This document shows positions 45,301 through 53,757 of a stretch of DNA of 64,000 bases, piece by piece (position 1 is the stretch's first letter; each line of letters starts with the position of its first letter). The stretch lies in NCBI GenBank assembly GCA_019187485.1, contig JABAQR010000012.1:1-64000 (forward strand), written 5' to 3'. Both the position numbers and the translations under genes were made by a program. Below the pieces are notes generated by a model. The model made no database searches and was not told the origin of the DNA. It was given only the letters and a program-made list of their open reading frames with translations. The stretch comes from Lysobacterales bacterium (GTDB lineage Bacteria > Pseudomonadota > Gammaproteobacteria > Xanthomonadales > SZUA-5).

Positions 45301-45566
45301 GGATGGCGCGACAGCAGGGGAAGGGGATCGGGAGCATGCGCCCGCGTGCCGCCGCACAGCCCGAGCAGGACGACAAGCGAAGGACGCTCGGTCGCGGGCA
45401 GAGCAAAGCGGCGCACGAACGCGAGCAGGCGCGGGCCGCTGCCCTGCGCACCGCCGCCATGAGCTCCGGGCACTCCGTTTCGTCCGCGGAGACCCGCGAC
45501 GCAGCCGCGCCGGAGATCTTGAAACCGGAGCCCTGGACGCTGGACCTGCGCAAGCCCCGTTCCTGA
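42369..45566 (+). CDS. RelE-like / UvrD-like helicase / ankyrin fusion protein
   Basis: The 1065-residue product begins with a RelE/ParE-like domain (about 28-95: KLVGGDGRLFYRAKLGDADR then LLLERIRQHDYAASRFLRGA). An SF1 helicase core follows with Walker A VGSAGSGKT (148-156), Walker B VVVDEVQDL (319-327), GDSNQIVHPN (349-358), HEAKGLEYEHIVL and YVALTRALRD (543-552). About 150 residues later come one to two ankyrin repeats (715-760), and it ends with a charged coiled coil (about 935-985) and a low-complexity tail. Related RelE-UvrD proteins occur sporadically in bacteria and the core resembles eukaryotic TRANK1-like proteins. Role unknown; repair, RNA surveillance or defence are all possible. 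Confidence 0.8.
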   Translation: MRVLEYESLDTTGAGSALERVRDALSRGDFRAAQAKKLVGGDGRLFYRAKLGDADRLLFTLVRHREECCILLLERIRQHDYAASRFLRGADIDEERIVDVGVEEAVSQAVPMRYLHPARTRVHLLDKPLSFDDVQQAVFEAAPPLVLVGSAGSGKTALTLEKLKRIEGEVLYVTHSAYLAQSARALYFGGGFEHPRQQAEFLSYREFIETFAVPVGQEASWPRFRGWFARMQQGFRGLDAHQAFEEIRGVIAAQADGPLTRENYLGLGVRQSIYAPEQRAQVYDLYRKYREWLLAERLYDLNLLAHEHLAQAQPRYDFVVVDEVQDLTMAQLALVLKSLRHPGQFLLCGDSNQIVHPNFFAWSQVKTLFWRDAELAARQPLRVLAANYRNAARTTALANTLLRVKHARFGSIDRESNHLVEAVGGETGKATLLADREAALRVLDEQTRRSARVAVLVLRDEDKPAARERFRTPLLFSVHEAKGLEYEHIVLFRFVSGQRAAYAEIAEGVDAGELTQDTLEYRRARDKTDKSLEVWKFYVNALYVALTRALRDVWLVESDLQHPLLQLLGLREEGATQLDARASSQEEWQREARRLELQGKQEQADAIRRDVLKQARPPWPVHDGDWLRASLRKAFIERHPSAKLHQQLFDYACYHNRPTIAQALHDDLRYSTPENFLRQAGAERTRTLAPCLAKNFKDLLRQCDQYGTEFRSPMNHTPLMQAALAGNLPLLEALIERGADLDAADDYGQTALHLAIQRSARDQDYARRTFAPIYARVAPAVFDVQCGGRLVRLDRHQPEYQLLQWMWALAAQAWTLSQAHATGFDAAWLLGCWEAVPDSVVPATRKRRQYLSSVLSRNEAGRDYAWNRRLFARLRHGYYWLAADLAVRVREAGEERWMDHRERLGMRLLLDTAADRTAPALARRVFGEDAGASIFAAERQRRQQAREQAEEARAQREHEQLMAEIERRQREHNAQMRWMARQQGKGIGSMRPRAAAQPEQDDKRRTLGRGQSKAAHEREQARAAALRTAAMSSGHSVSSAETRDAAAPEILKPEPWTLDLRKPRS

Positions 45567-45616
45567 GTCGCGGCGCATTGGTGGCGCCGGACGGCGGCGC
45601 GTGTGGATGCCGGCCG

Positions 45617-48208
45617 CTACGGCGATGCCCAGAGGCGAAGCAACAACCAGGTCGGGACGCCGAAGTAGTAAGCACCGCGTGCGATCCACGAACAGACGGC
45701 CGCCACCCGGGTGCGCTCCGTCGGATACCACCTTGCGATCAGCGCACTGGCGCCCCCGCAGGCCGCGCCCAGCAAGGCGGCGTAGAGCATCAATCCCAGC
45801 GACCACGCCGCCCACCACAGGCAAAGGCCGAGCAACCAGGCCTGGGCGCCGTAGGTCTGCCATTCGCCGAAGGCGCCGCCGAAGGCGATGAGTTGGTGCA
45901 GGCGAAAGGCTGGCAGCGCCAGCAAGAGTGGATACAGGCCGAATTTGATCGCGGCATGGTCGAGCCAGCGGTGATGCGCGAACGCGTGCGCGGCCGCGGC
46001 TTCGGCACGATGTCGCGCGGGCGCGTCGGCGAAGATGGCAGGGGCGCCCGCGGCCGCGAGGGTGCGGTGCAGCGCGAGTGGGTCGGCGAGCCACAGCCCG
46101 TGCTTCCAGCGTTGGCCGGAGGCGAACTCGATGTCGACGCCCGGGCCCGGAAGCGGCAGTCGCCAGGGGTGCAGGCGCGCGATGTTCGCGAGCGGGATCT
46201 CGATGCGCCGGTGACGCTGACGCAGCACCAGATGCGGGCCGTCGAACTCGACGCGCGCGCGCCCGGCAAGCCGGATCGCGTGCGCCAGCAGCAGCGGCAG
46301 CAACACGCCGCCCGCCCAGAGCTGGATCTGCCACAGCGAGTTCACCTGCAGACCGTTGACCAGCAGCATGCGCAGACCGAGCATGAGCAGCACGCCGGCG
46401 GCGAGGGCGCGCAGCAATGCGGCGCTGGAGCGTGCTCCCGGCGACAACGCGCAGAGCAGGCCGACGCCGGTGCGGGTGGCGCGCTGCGACTCATCGACGG
46501 CATCGTGCGAACCCCTCGACACGGGGATGGCGATTCCATCGGGTGTGCGCTCTGCGGCAATCGGATTCAGTCCGGCCTCCTCCTCCCGCGCGGTCGCAAG
46601 TCGGCAGCGGCGATCCGGTGCCAGCGTTGCCGGTCCACGCGCGAAGCCGAAGGTGCCGAGCAACGCCAGAAAACCCAGCGCCGCAGCGCCCAGCCAGTCG
46701 CCCCAATGCGCCATCAGGGTGATCGGCGGCGCGCGCACCGGGATTTCGCCGACCAGCACGGCCTGGTCGCCGAGCCCGGTGCGCACCAGCACTTCGCCGC
46801 TGGGGTCGATGAAGGCGCTGAGGCCGGTGGTGGTCACGCGCAACTGCGGCATGCGGGTTTCGATGCTGCGGAAGCTGGCGACCGCGAGGTGCAGGCGCGC
46901 GCCCTGTGGGTTGGCGCTGAACCAGGCGTCGTTCGACAGGCCGACGATCGCCTGCGCGCCGAGGCGCGCACCGTCGATGGCGAGCTGCGGCACCACGTCG
47001 TCCAGGCAGATCAGCGGCTGCACATCGAGTTCGATCCCGTCCGCGCCGCGCAGGGTGTACACGCGTGCGCCGTCGCCCGGCTGCCAGTGGCCGGTCCACG
47101 GCAGCCAGCGCCGCAGCGTGGGGCCATCCAGCCAGGCCGGCACGTGCTCGCTGAGCGGGAAGGGATGGGTCTTGCGGTAGTGGCCGACGAGGCCGCGCCC
47201 AGGCTCGACGAAGGCCGCCGAGTTGTACTCGCCGGCGGCGTCGAGATCGTAGCTGCCGAACACCAGCGGTACGCGCGTGGCTTCGACGAAATCGAGGATC
47301 TCGCGATCGAGCGCGGCGCCGTCGGCGCTGCGTGGCTGGCCGAAGGTGGTCGGGTACACGGTTTCGGTCCACAACAGTGCCTGTGCACCGTGGTGTTCGA
47401 TCGCCGCGCGCGAGAGCTCGAAGTGGCGGTCGAGCACCTGGCGCACCACCGCGTAGGCGCCGAACTCCTCGCGCCTGCGCTCGTAGTCGCTGAGGTTGGC
47501 CTGCACCAGGCCGACGCGCAGCGCCGGCACCGGCGTGGACAGCGTTTCGCGCAGCTCCGCCAGTCGGTACATCCCGTAGCCGGCCATCGCCAGCGGCAGC
47601 GCGCACGCGAGCGCGAGCGGTCGCGCCAGCGCGCGTGCGCCCACGCGTCGGAACTGCAGGATCGCCTGCGCGAGCGCTTCGTTGGCGAGCAGCAGCAGCA
47701 GCGTGATCGCGGCGGCGCCGCCGAGATCGGCGACCTGGCGCAGCGTGGTCGCGTCCGCCAGGCCGTGCCCGAGGGTGTCGCCGAGCAGTTTCGGACACAG
47801 CCACTCGCAGCCCACCCAGGCAGCGGCGGCGGCCAGCGCGCGCAGCCCGGGGCCGTGGCGGCGGCCGACCCAGTGCCGCAGCAACGCGAAGGCCAGCCAC
47901 TGCGGCTGCAACAGCGGCGCCGCGACCACCAGCGCCAGCGCCCCGGCCGCGGTGCCGAGTCCGGTGTAGCCGCCGATCGCGATCGCGAACCAGGCGAACA
48001 CCGCCAGCGCGAAGGCGATGCTCATCGCGAGCGCGCTCGCGAGTGCGCCGCGCAGGCTGCGGATGCGCTCCAGCGCCAGCAGCCAGGGCACCAGGGCGAT
48101 GAAACCGAGCGGCCAGGCGTCGCCACCGCGCGCGTACAGGCCGAGCAGCAGCGCGCTGCCGGCGATGCCGGCGAGCGCCTGCCAGACGGGGCGCTGCGGC
48201 AGTTTCAC
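45617..48208 (-). CDS. lnt: Apolipoprotein N-acyltransferase with extra C-terminal membrane region
   Basis: Residues 1-525 are Lnt: several N-terminal membrane helices, then a nitrilase-type periplasmic domain with the triad E282 (WTETVYP), K346 (YRKTHPF) and C401 (LICLDD). Lnt adds the third acyl chain to lipoproteins in the inner membrane. Normal Lnt is about 510 residues and carries ICYE at the cysteine; here it is ICLD. A further 340 residues follow, with membrane segments (about 605-650 and 765-860) around a beta-rich PH-like stretch (about 665-720) that I do not recognise. The GTG start overlaps the stop of the upstream gene. Confidence 0.82.
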   Translation of the reverse strand: MKLPQRPVWQALAGIAGSALLLGLYARGGDAWPLGFIALVPWLLALERIRSLRGALASALAMSIAFALAVFAWFAIAIGGYTGLGTAAGALALVVAAPLLQPQWLAFALLRHWVGRRHGPGLRALAAAAAWVGCEWLCPKLLGDTLGHGLADATTLRQVADLGGAAAITLLLLLANEALAQAILQFRRVGARALARPLALACALPLAMAGYGMYRLAELRETLSTPVPALRVGLVQANLSDYERRREEFGAYAVVRQVLDRHFELSRAAIEHHGAQALLWTETVYPTTFGQPRSADGAALDREILDFVEATRVPLVFGSYDLDAAGEYNSAAFVEPGRGLVGHYRKTHPFPLSEHVPAWLDGPTLRRWLPWTGHWQPGDGARVYTLRGADGIELDVQPLICLDDVVPQLAIDGARLGAQAIVGLSNDAWFSANPQGARLHLAVASFRSIETRMPQLRVTTTGLSAFIDPSGEVLVRTGLGDQAVLVGEIPVRAPPITLMAHWGDWLGAAALGFLALLGTFGFARGPATLAPDRRCRLATAREEEAGLNPIAAERTPDGIAIPVSRGSHDAVDESQRATRTGVGLLCALSPGARSSAALLRALAAGVLLMLGLRMLLVNGLQVNSLWQIQLWAGGVLLPLLLAHAIRLAGRARVEFDGPHLVLRQRHRRIEIPLANIARLHPWRLPLPGPGVDIEFASGQRWKHGLWLADPLALHRTLAAAGAPAIFADAPARHRAEAAAAHAFAHHRWLDHAAIKFGLYPLLLALPAFRLHQLIAFGGAFGEWQTYGAQAWLLGLCLWWAAWSLGLMLYAALLGAACGGASALIARWYPTERTRVAAVCSWIARGAYYFGVPTWLLLRLWASP

Positions 48209-48897
48209 TGCGGCGGCGGGGGAATCTCGATCTGCCGGATCGGCAGCCCCGGCGGTGCCAGCTCCGGCGGCACCACGCGGTCCTCGGGAATCGCCAGCGG
48301 ATGGCCCTGGGCGTCGCGGAACTCGAAGTCGGGCGAGAACATCAGGATCGCCTCGAGCGGTTGGCCGTCATCGGTGACCTGGTGGTGGCGCACGTAGCCG
48401 GGCGGCAGTTCGAAGTCCTCCGGCACCGCGATGCCGACCAGCGGCGGGCTGGTGCCGGGCGGATTGAAGGCGGCGATGCCACCGGTCTCGCCGGACTCGC
48501 GCAGCGCTGCGATCAGTTCGGAGGTGGTCGGCACCGGATCTCCCGGGCGGAAGTGCTGGGCGATGTCGTTGGGATCACCACTGGGCTCCTCGGCCGGGCG
48601 CTCGGGTGCTGAGCTGGCGGTGGCGGGCAGGGTGTTCACACGGTTCTCTGTCGCGGTCGGTGGTGGCCGATGGGCATTGAACTGAACTTGCGGGCTCGCA
48701 GGTACCGGTGTCGCGAGATCGCCGGCAACCGGAGGCGCGAGCGGTGAGATCGGCGAGCGCAGCCCGAACCAGCCGATGGTGGTCGCGACCGCCAGCATCA
48801 CAAGCGCCAGCCACGGGCGCCGGCCCGGCTCGCGGATCACGCGCACGCCGTCATCGTCGCAGCGTGGCGGTCTGGCGTCGGTGCCCGGTTGCGCCAT
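48205..48897 (-). CDS. Pro-rich single-pass membrane protein, unknown
   Basis: The 230-residue product has one membrane segment (about 29-47, PWLALVMLAVATTIGWFGL), an Ala/Pro-rich linker and a C-terminal region with no domain I recognise (ELIAALRESGETGGIAAFN, LPPGYVRHHQVTDDG). It ends in a Pro-rich tail. The orientation is probably N-in with a periplasmic tail. The stop overlaps the lnt GTG (GTGA), so the two are co-translated, which hints at a shared envelope role. Confidence 0.65.
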   Translation of the reverse strand: MAQPGTDARPPRCDDDGVRVIREPGRRPWLALVMLAVATTIGWFGLRSPISPLAPPVAGDLATPVPASPQVQFNAHRPPPTATENRVNTLPATASSAPERPAEEPSGDPNDIAQHFRPGDPVPTTSELIAALRESGETGGIAAFNPPGTSPPLVGIAVPEDFELPPGYVRHHQVTDDGQPLEAILMFSPDFEFRDAQGHPLAIPEDRVVPPELAPPGLPIRQIEIPPPPQ

Positions 48898-49018
48898 CGG
48901 CGGTCCTTGAACTCCTGCCTCACTGAGCGGCTGGCCACGATCCTCGCCTGCGGCCGGAATGATCGGTGCCTGCTTTTCCCGGACATCGCAGCGTGTAGTT
49001 TGTCAACGACTGCTTCTT

Positions 49019-49087
49019 GTCCGCAAAGGACGCAAAGGATGCAAGGAAGAGCGAGAGCCCCGGCTTCTCTTTGCGTCCTTTGCGGAC
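49019..49087. repeat. Dispersed perfect inverted repeat of the CGCAAAG type
   Basis: GTCCGCAAAGGACGCAAAG at 49019-49037 is exactly complementary to 49069-49087, giving a 19-bp hairpin with a 31-nt loop, and imperfect pairing extends outward. Internally each arm repeats CGCAAAGGA. It lies in the 302-bp gap between the Pro-rich protein gene and the SGNH hydrolase gene; I see nothing else in that gap. It is related in design to the repeat at 11464-11632. Confidence 0.75.
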
Positions 49088-49199
49088 GAGAAAGTGGCTC
49101 CTGGACGCGACCCGTTCGCGTCGAAGCGGTGCGAACTGGACTCCCGCGGCTCTCGCCCGGGAAGCGGAACCCGCTCCCCGGGCAAGACTCGGTGCAGCC

Positions 49200-50279
49200 T
49201 CAGGGGCTCGGCGGATTGTAGGTCGACAGCGACCAGCCCATGCGTTCGTGACCGTACTGGTTCCAGATCGGGCTCTTGCCGCCGCTGAAGCTGGTGTAGC
49301 GCGGCGCGCCGGTACCCGTCGTGCCACCCCAGATGCCGGCCGAGACCGTGCCACTGGTGTAGGTCGGGTGCACGTCGTCGGACTGGATGTAGTCGAAGGA
49401 GCTGCTGGACGACACGAAATGGGTGTTGGCGTCGCGCAGGGTCGCGCGCAGGGTCGAGGAGATGCGCGTGACGTAGCTGGACTCGCTCTCGCCAGCGACG
49501 TATCGCAAGGCCTGGGAATCGATCTGGCCATCGCCGTTGCTGTCGTGGTCTGCACCCATGTACTGGGCGAAGTTGTCGACGCACTGGAATCCCTTCTGGC
49601 GCGCGTACTCGCACATCCAGTAATTCATCTTCGCCATCACCGGCAGGAAGGTGGTGCGCATGTTCACGGTGGCGCCGGTGGCCGAATCGCGGCAGGAGCT
49701 CTGCACGTTGTCGGCGTTGTAGCCGGGGTAGTAGAGGTTGGAGATCACCTTCAGGCGCACGTTCGCGCTGGCGTTCGCATTGATGTAGTCCATCGCCGCG
49801 GCGACATAGGTCTTGCAGTTGTTGAGCGCGGTGGTGAGCACGCCGTAATTGCAGGTGCCGGTCTGGCTCTTGAAGCTCGAACGCGCCTGCAGACCGTCGT
49901 TGCCGCACATCTCGAAGGTCACCACGCGGGTGTTGCTCGCCTGCATGTAGGAGCGTTCGGAGACGATCTTGTTCTGGTAGACATCGGAAGCCACCGCTCC
50001 CGACTTGGTGCGGCGCACGCTCTCGATGTCGGCATTCCAGCGCGCCGACAGATATTCGGCGTCGACCGTCGGCGCCGAATACTTCGCGGCGTTGCTGATC
50101 GAGCCGTTGTAGCCGGCGTAGATCGAATCGCCGTAGGCGACCACGCGATACTTCGCGCTGGTGCCGGAGCGGTCGATGGTCCACGAGACGTTCTGGTTCA
50201 GGGTGTTGCCGAGCGCCTGCGTGCCGAGCACGAGCAGCAGCGCCGCCGGCAGCAGCCGGCCACGGATTGCGATGTTCAT
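49200..50279 (-). CDS. Secreted SGNH/GDSL-family hydrolase
   Basis: The 359-residue product has a signal peptide (to about 24, LVLGTQALG) and the SGNH blocks: GDS (50-52, VAYGDSIYAGYNG), the Asn block in FEMCGNDG and a late DDVHP with the catalytic Asp/His pair. Four to six cysteines may form disulfides. Such enzymes cleave ester bonds in lipids or carbohydrate acetyl groups; the substrate cannot be told here. A Ca-like DHDSNGDGQID loop lies near residue 240. Confidence 0.82.
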   Translation of the reverse strand: MNIAIRGRLLPAALLLVLGTQALGNTLNQNVSWTIDRSGTSAKYRVVAYGDSIYAGYNGSISNAAKYSAPTVDAEYLSARWNADIESVRRTKSGAVASDVYQNKIVSERSYMQASNTRVVTFEMCGNDGLQARSSFKSQTGTCNYGVLTTALNNCKTYVAAAMDYINANASANVRLKVISNLYYPGYNADNVQSSCRDSATGATVNMRTTFLPVMAKMNYWMCEYARQKGFQCVDNFAQYMGADHDSNGDGQIDSQALRYVAGESESSYVTRISSTLRATLRDANTHFVSSSSSFDYIQSDDVHPTYTSGTVSAGIWGGTTGTGAPRYTSFSGGKSPIWNQYGHERMGWSLSTYNPPSP

Positions 50280-50601
50280 TGCCTCTCCCCAATGACCACG
50301 ATGATGGACGCCGCAACGACCGGCGGCCGTTGCCCCAAAGACGAAAATCCAACGGTTCCCGACGGCCCCGAACCCGCGTGCGGGCTTCCCCTCGGAGCCG
50401 GCCGGAAGGCTAGTCCCGACCGTCGGTCGAAGTCAATACGGATGAGTATGGTGCGGGTGCGATGGCGGCGACTCCGTACTGACCGGCACGCGGCGGTTGC
50501 GCCCCCGGCGAACACGGTCGACGGACACTGGTGGTGCAGCAGCGCCCGGATCGCCCCCGCGGTTTCGGCTAGCCTTGGCAGTCCTTGCCGTGGATACACG
50601 A
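50280..50601. other. Divergent promoter region
   Basis: This 322-bp gap lies between the SGNH hydrolase (minus) and the GNAT gene (plus). It contains an 11-bp odd palindrome GACCGTCGGTC near 50419 that could be an operator. No clear -35/-10 pair or coding frame stands out. Confidence 0.35.
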
Positions 50602-51144
50602 ATGCATCTCCTGCCCACCCTGCACACGCCACGCCTGATCCTGCGCGTGCCCACGCTCGCGGATCTCGATTCCTGGGCCGCGGTCATGCAGGACGAAGAA
50701 ACCTGTCGCTACATCGGCGGGCGCCAGCCGCGCTCGATGGTCTGGCGTGCGCTGATGTGCATGATCGGCGCCTGGCACGAAACCGGGGTGTCGATGTTCT
50801 CGGTGCTGCGGCGCGACACCGGCGAATGGATCGGCCGCATCGGGCCGTGGCAGCCGGACGGCTGGCCGGGCCGTGAGATCGGCTGGACCATCGCGCGCCA
50901 CGCCTGGGGCCGCGGCTACGCGCTGGAGGCCGCGCGCGCCTGCATGGATTACGCGGTCGACGTGCTCGCCTGGGACGGCATCATCCATACCATCGATCCC
51001 GCGAATCTGGCCTCGCAGAAGCTTGCGCAGCGCCTGGGATCGCGGCGGATCGGACCCGGCCGGCTGCCGCCGCCGCACCACGAGGCACCGGTGGAGATCT
51101 GGGGACAATCGGCCGCCGAATGGCGCAAGGTATCCCGCGGCTGA
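50602..51144 (+). CDS. GNAT-family N-acetyltransferase (RimJ/RimL type)
   Basis: The 180-residue acetyltransferase has the GNAT_3 opening LHTPRLILRVPTLADLDSW, the acetyl-CoA binding region GWTIARHAWGRGYALEAARA, and a C-terminal TIDPANLASQKLAQRLGSR typical of RimJ/RimL-like enzymes. Substrate unknown: N-terminal protein residues, amino acids or an antibiotic are all possible. ATG 50602 is used because the conserved domain begins six residues later. Confidence 0.88.
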   Translation: MHLLPTLHTPRLILRVPTLADLDSWAAVMQDEETCRYIGGRQPRSMVWRALMCMIGAWHETGVSMFSVLRRDTGEWIGRIGPWQPDGWPGREIGWTIARHAWGRGYALEAARACMDYAVDVLAWDGIIHTIDPANLASQKLAQRLGSRRIGPGRLPPPHHEAPVEIWGQSAAEWRKVSRG

Positions 51145-51303
51145 GCGTCCGACTCCGCACGCGCGCTCGCGCCGACGAACATTCGGGCCGAGTTCTGTCG
51201 ACACGGAAGAATTCAAGTGATTGATTCAAAAGACCACATTTAGCTGGCCTGACACTTGCATGAAGCTGCTGGTCGGCGCTTGCGCGCGTCCCCGGAGCAG
51301 CGA

Positions 51304-53700
51304 ATGTTCTTGTTGAGCGAATGCAGGCTGGCCTTGCGCCGGCTGTCCCGCCAGCCCGGCTACGGTCTCGGCCTGGTCGCCACCCTCGCCCTCGGCATCG
51401 CCGTGTGCGCGGCGATGGGAGGCATCGTGCATGGCGTGCTGTGGAAAGCGCTCGACTACCCGCAGTCGGAGCGCGTCGTGGTGCTGCGCTCCGGCAACGC
51501 CGAGGGCGCCGGCGAGGCGGGTCCGTTGAACGGTGCCGAGGCGGACACGCTGGCGCGCGTGGAAGGTCTGGAGGCGGCCGGCTACTACCTGTGGCACGGC
51601 GCGACGCTGCTCGGCGGCGAATCCCCGCGCATGCTCACGGTGTTCCCGGTCGGTGGCGAGTTCTTCCGCGCGCTCGCGGTGCCGCCCTTGCTCGGTCGCA
51701 CCCTGACTGCGGCTGACAGCGGTGGCGAAGGGCGCGTCGTGCTCAGCCACGAACTCTGGCAGGAACTGTACGGGGGCGATCCAGCCGCCATCGGCCAGAC
51801 CTTGCGCATGGACTGGATCAGCGCGCGCATCGTCGGCGTGATGCCACGCGGCTTCGGCTATCCGATCCGCGGCCAGCATCTGTGGATCGCCTACGATCCG
51901 ACGCAACTGCGCGCCGATCCCGTGCTCTACCGCAACGCGCGCTTCTTCCATGCGATCGGGCGCGTGCGCGAGGGTGTGTCCTCGGCCGCGCTCGGGGACG
52001 CGCTCGCGCGCCACTCGCAAGTGCTCGCGGTCGAACAGGGCGAGGCCCTGGACGGCTGGCGGTTGCAGGCGCGTCCCTTGCTCGACGAGACCGTCGGCGC
52101 GGTGCGTCCGGTGCTGTACGCGCTGCTCGCGATCGCGCTGCTCGCGCTGCTGGTGGCCTGCGCCAATGCGGTCAACCTGGTGGCGCTGCGTGGCATCGCG
52201 CGGCGCCACGAACTCGGCATTCACCAGGCGCTGGGCGCGAGCGGCGGCCGGTTGGCCCGCGGCGCCTTCGTCGAGACCGCGCTGCTCGGCATTGTGGCCA
52301 GCGCGCTCGGTGTAGGCCTCGCCTGGCTGGCCCTGCGAGGCTTCGTCGGCCTCGCCGACAGCGAGTTGCCGCGTGCCGAGGAGGTCGTGCTCGACTGGCC
52401 GGTGGCGCTGGTCGCGGCCGGCTTCAGTCTGGTCTGCAGCCTGATCGCCGCCGCGCTGCCGGCCTGGCGCCTGCGTCGGCACGATCCGCTGGATGGCTTG
52501 CGCCTCGGGCCTGCGCGCAGTACCGGCCGGCTCGGCGCCGGCGGCTGGCTGCTGCCGGCGATCGCCTGCGCGGTTTCGACCGGCGGGCTGGCGGCGGCGC
52601 TGCTGCTGTTGCAGTACGTGCAGCAACTGGAACGGATTCCGCTCGGCTTCGAGCCGCACGGCGTGTATTCGATGCAACTGTTCCGCGACTTCGATCAGCA
52701 GCCGGGCGAATACACGCGCACGCTGATGGAGCGCATGCGGACGCTGCCCGGGGTCGCTGCCGTGGCGACCCTGAGTGCGCAGCCCCTGAGCGGCATCGGT
52801 GCGATCCCGGTGGACGTGCAGGTGCCCGGCCGCGAACAGCGCGAAGCGCTGCGACCCAAGGTGCGCACAGTCGCGGGTCCGGTGCAGACGGTGTTGCGGC
52901 TGGAGCTGCGGCGCGGGCGCTGGCTGGATGCCGGCGACGTGGATGGTGCCGAGCCGGTCGCGCTGATCAACCAGCGCTTCGCCGAACTGGTGTTCGCCGG
53001 TATCGACCCGATCGGACAGATCGTCGCGATCCCGCCCTTCGGACGCAGCGGCGAGCGCATCCGCTTCCGCATCGTCGGGGTGATGGCGGATGCACGCATG
53101 CAGCGCGTGGTCGAGCGCGCGGCGCCCGAGATCTGGCTGCCGGACGCACAGTACTGGACCAGTTCGGTGGCGCTGCTGATGCGCACCGAGCTGCCGCCGG
53201 CCAGCCTCGACGCCGCCGCACGCAAGGCTTTCTGGACGCTGCATCCGCAGACGGGTCTGTTCGGCACCGGAGAACTGCTCGCGGAGGTCGAACAGCAACT
53301 GGCGCAACCGCGCTTCTTCGCCCGCAACGCCGGCGCCTTCGCGCTGCTGACGCTGGCGCTGGCGGCGGTGGGTCTGCACTCGGTGGTGGCTTTCGGCCTG
53401 GCGCGTCGGCGACGCGAGTTCGCGCTGCGCCTGGCGCTGGGCTCGGCGCCGCGCGCGCTCGCCGGCCGCGTGCTCGGCCACGGGTATCGCCTGGCGCTGC
53501 CGGCGACCGTGGCTGGCGGCCTCATCGGCTGGGCCTTCAGTCGTGCGCTCGAAGGCGCTCTGCTGGGCGCGCAGGCGCGCCCGCTGGATGCGATCGCGTT
53601 CGCCAGCCTGCTCCTGCTGCTGGTGGTCGCGCTCGCCTGCGCCCACAGCGTGTGCGTGGCGATGCGCGTGCAGGCGATGACGGCGCTGCGCCAGGAATGA
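51304..53700 (+). CDS. Orphan MacB/FtsX-type ABC permease (ADOP-like)
   Basis: The 798-residue permease has a MacB periplasmic core (about 50-250) and two FtsX membrane modules (about 275-400 and 680-790), eight membrane helices in all. This duplicated form without its own ATPase matches the 'acidobacterial duplicated orphan permease' type. No ABC ATPase or membrane fusion protein is adjacent, so a partner must lie elsewhere or be dispensable. A possible role is lipoprotein, peptide or macrolide export; substrate unknown. ATG 51304 precedes the conserved RLALRRLSRQPGY. Confidence 0.85.
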   Translation: MFLLSECRLALRRLSRQPGYGLGLVATLALGIAVCAAMGGIVHGVLWKALDYPQSERVVVLRSGNAEGAGEAGPLNGAEADTLARVEGLEAAGYYLWHGATLLGGESPRMLTVFPVGGEFFRALAVPPLLGRTLTAADSGGEGRVVLSHELWQELYGGDPAAIGQTLRMDWISARIVGVMPRGFGYPIRGQHLWIAYDPTQLRADPVLYRNARFFHAIGRVREGVSSAALGDALARHSQVLAVEQGEALDGWRLQARPLLDETVGAVRPVLYALLAIALLALLVACANAVNLVALRGIARRHELGIHQALGASGGRLARGAFVETALLGIVASALGVGLAWLALRGFVGLADSELPRAEEVVLDWPVALVAAGFSLVCSLIAAALPAWRLRRHDPLDGLRLGPARSTGRLGAGGWLLPAIACAVSTGGLAAALLLLQYVQQLERIPLGFEPHGVYSMQLFRDFDQQPGEYTRTLMERMRTLPGVAAVATLSAQPLSGIGAIPVDVQVPGREQREALRPKVRTVAGPVQTVLRLELRRGRWLDAGDVDGAEPVALINQRFAELVFAGIDPIGQIVAIPPFGRSGERIRFRIVGVMADARMQRVVERAAPEIWLPDAQYWTSSVALLMRTELPPASLDAAARKAFWTLHPQTGLFGTGELLAEVEQQLAQPRFFARNAGAFALLTLALAAVGLHSVVAFGLARRRREFALRLALGSAPRALAGRVLGHGYRLALPATVAGGLIGWAFSRALEGALLGAQARPLDAIAFASLLLLLVVALACAHSVCVAMRVQAMTALRQE

Positions 53701-53757
53701 GGCGCACGCCTCGGCGCGGCGCGGCTCGTCTGCGGCGGGGACGAGCGGATGGCCTGC

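Noticed and set aside
51226-53646. 806-codon minus-strand frame opposite the FtsX permease
   Set aside because: Gln/Arg/His-rich antisense shadow with no domain.
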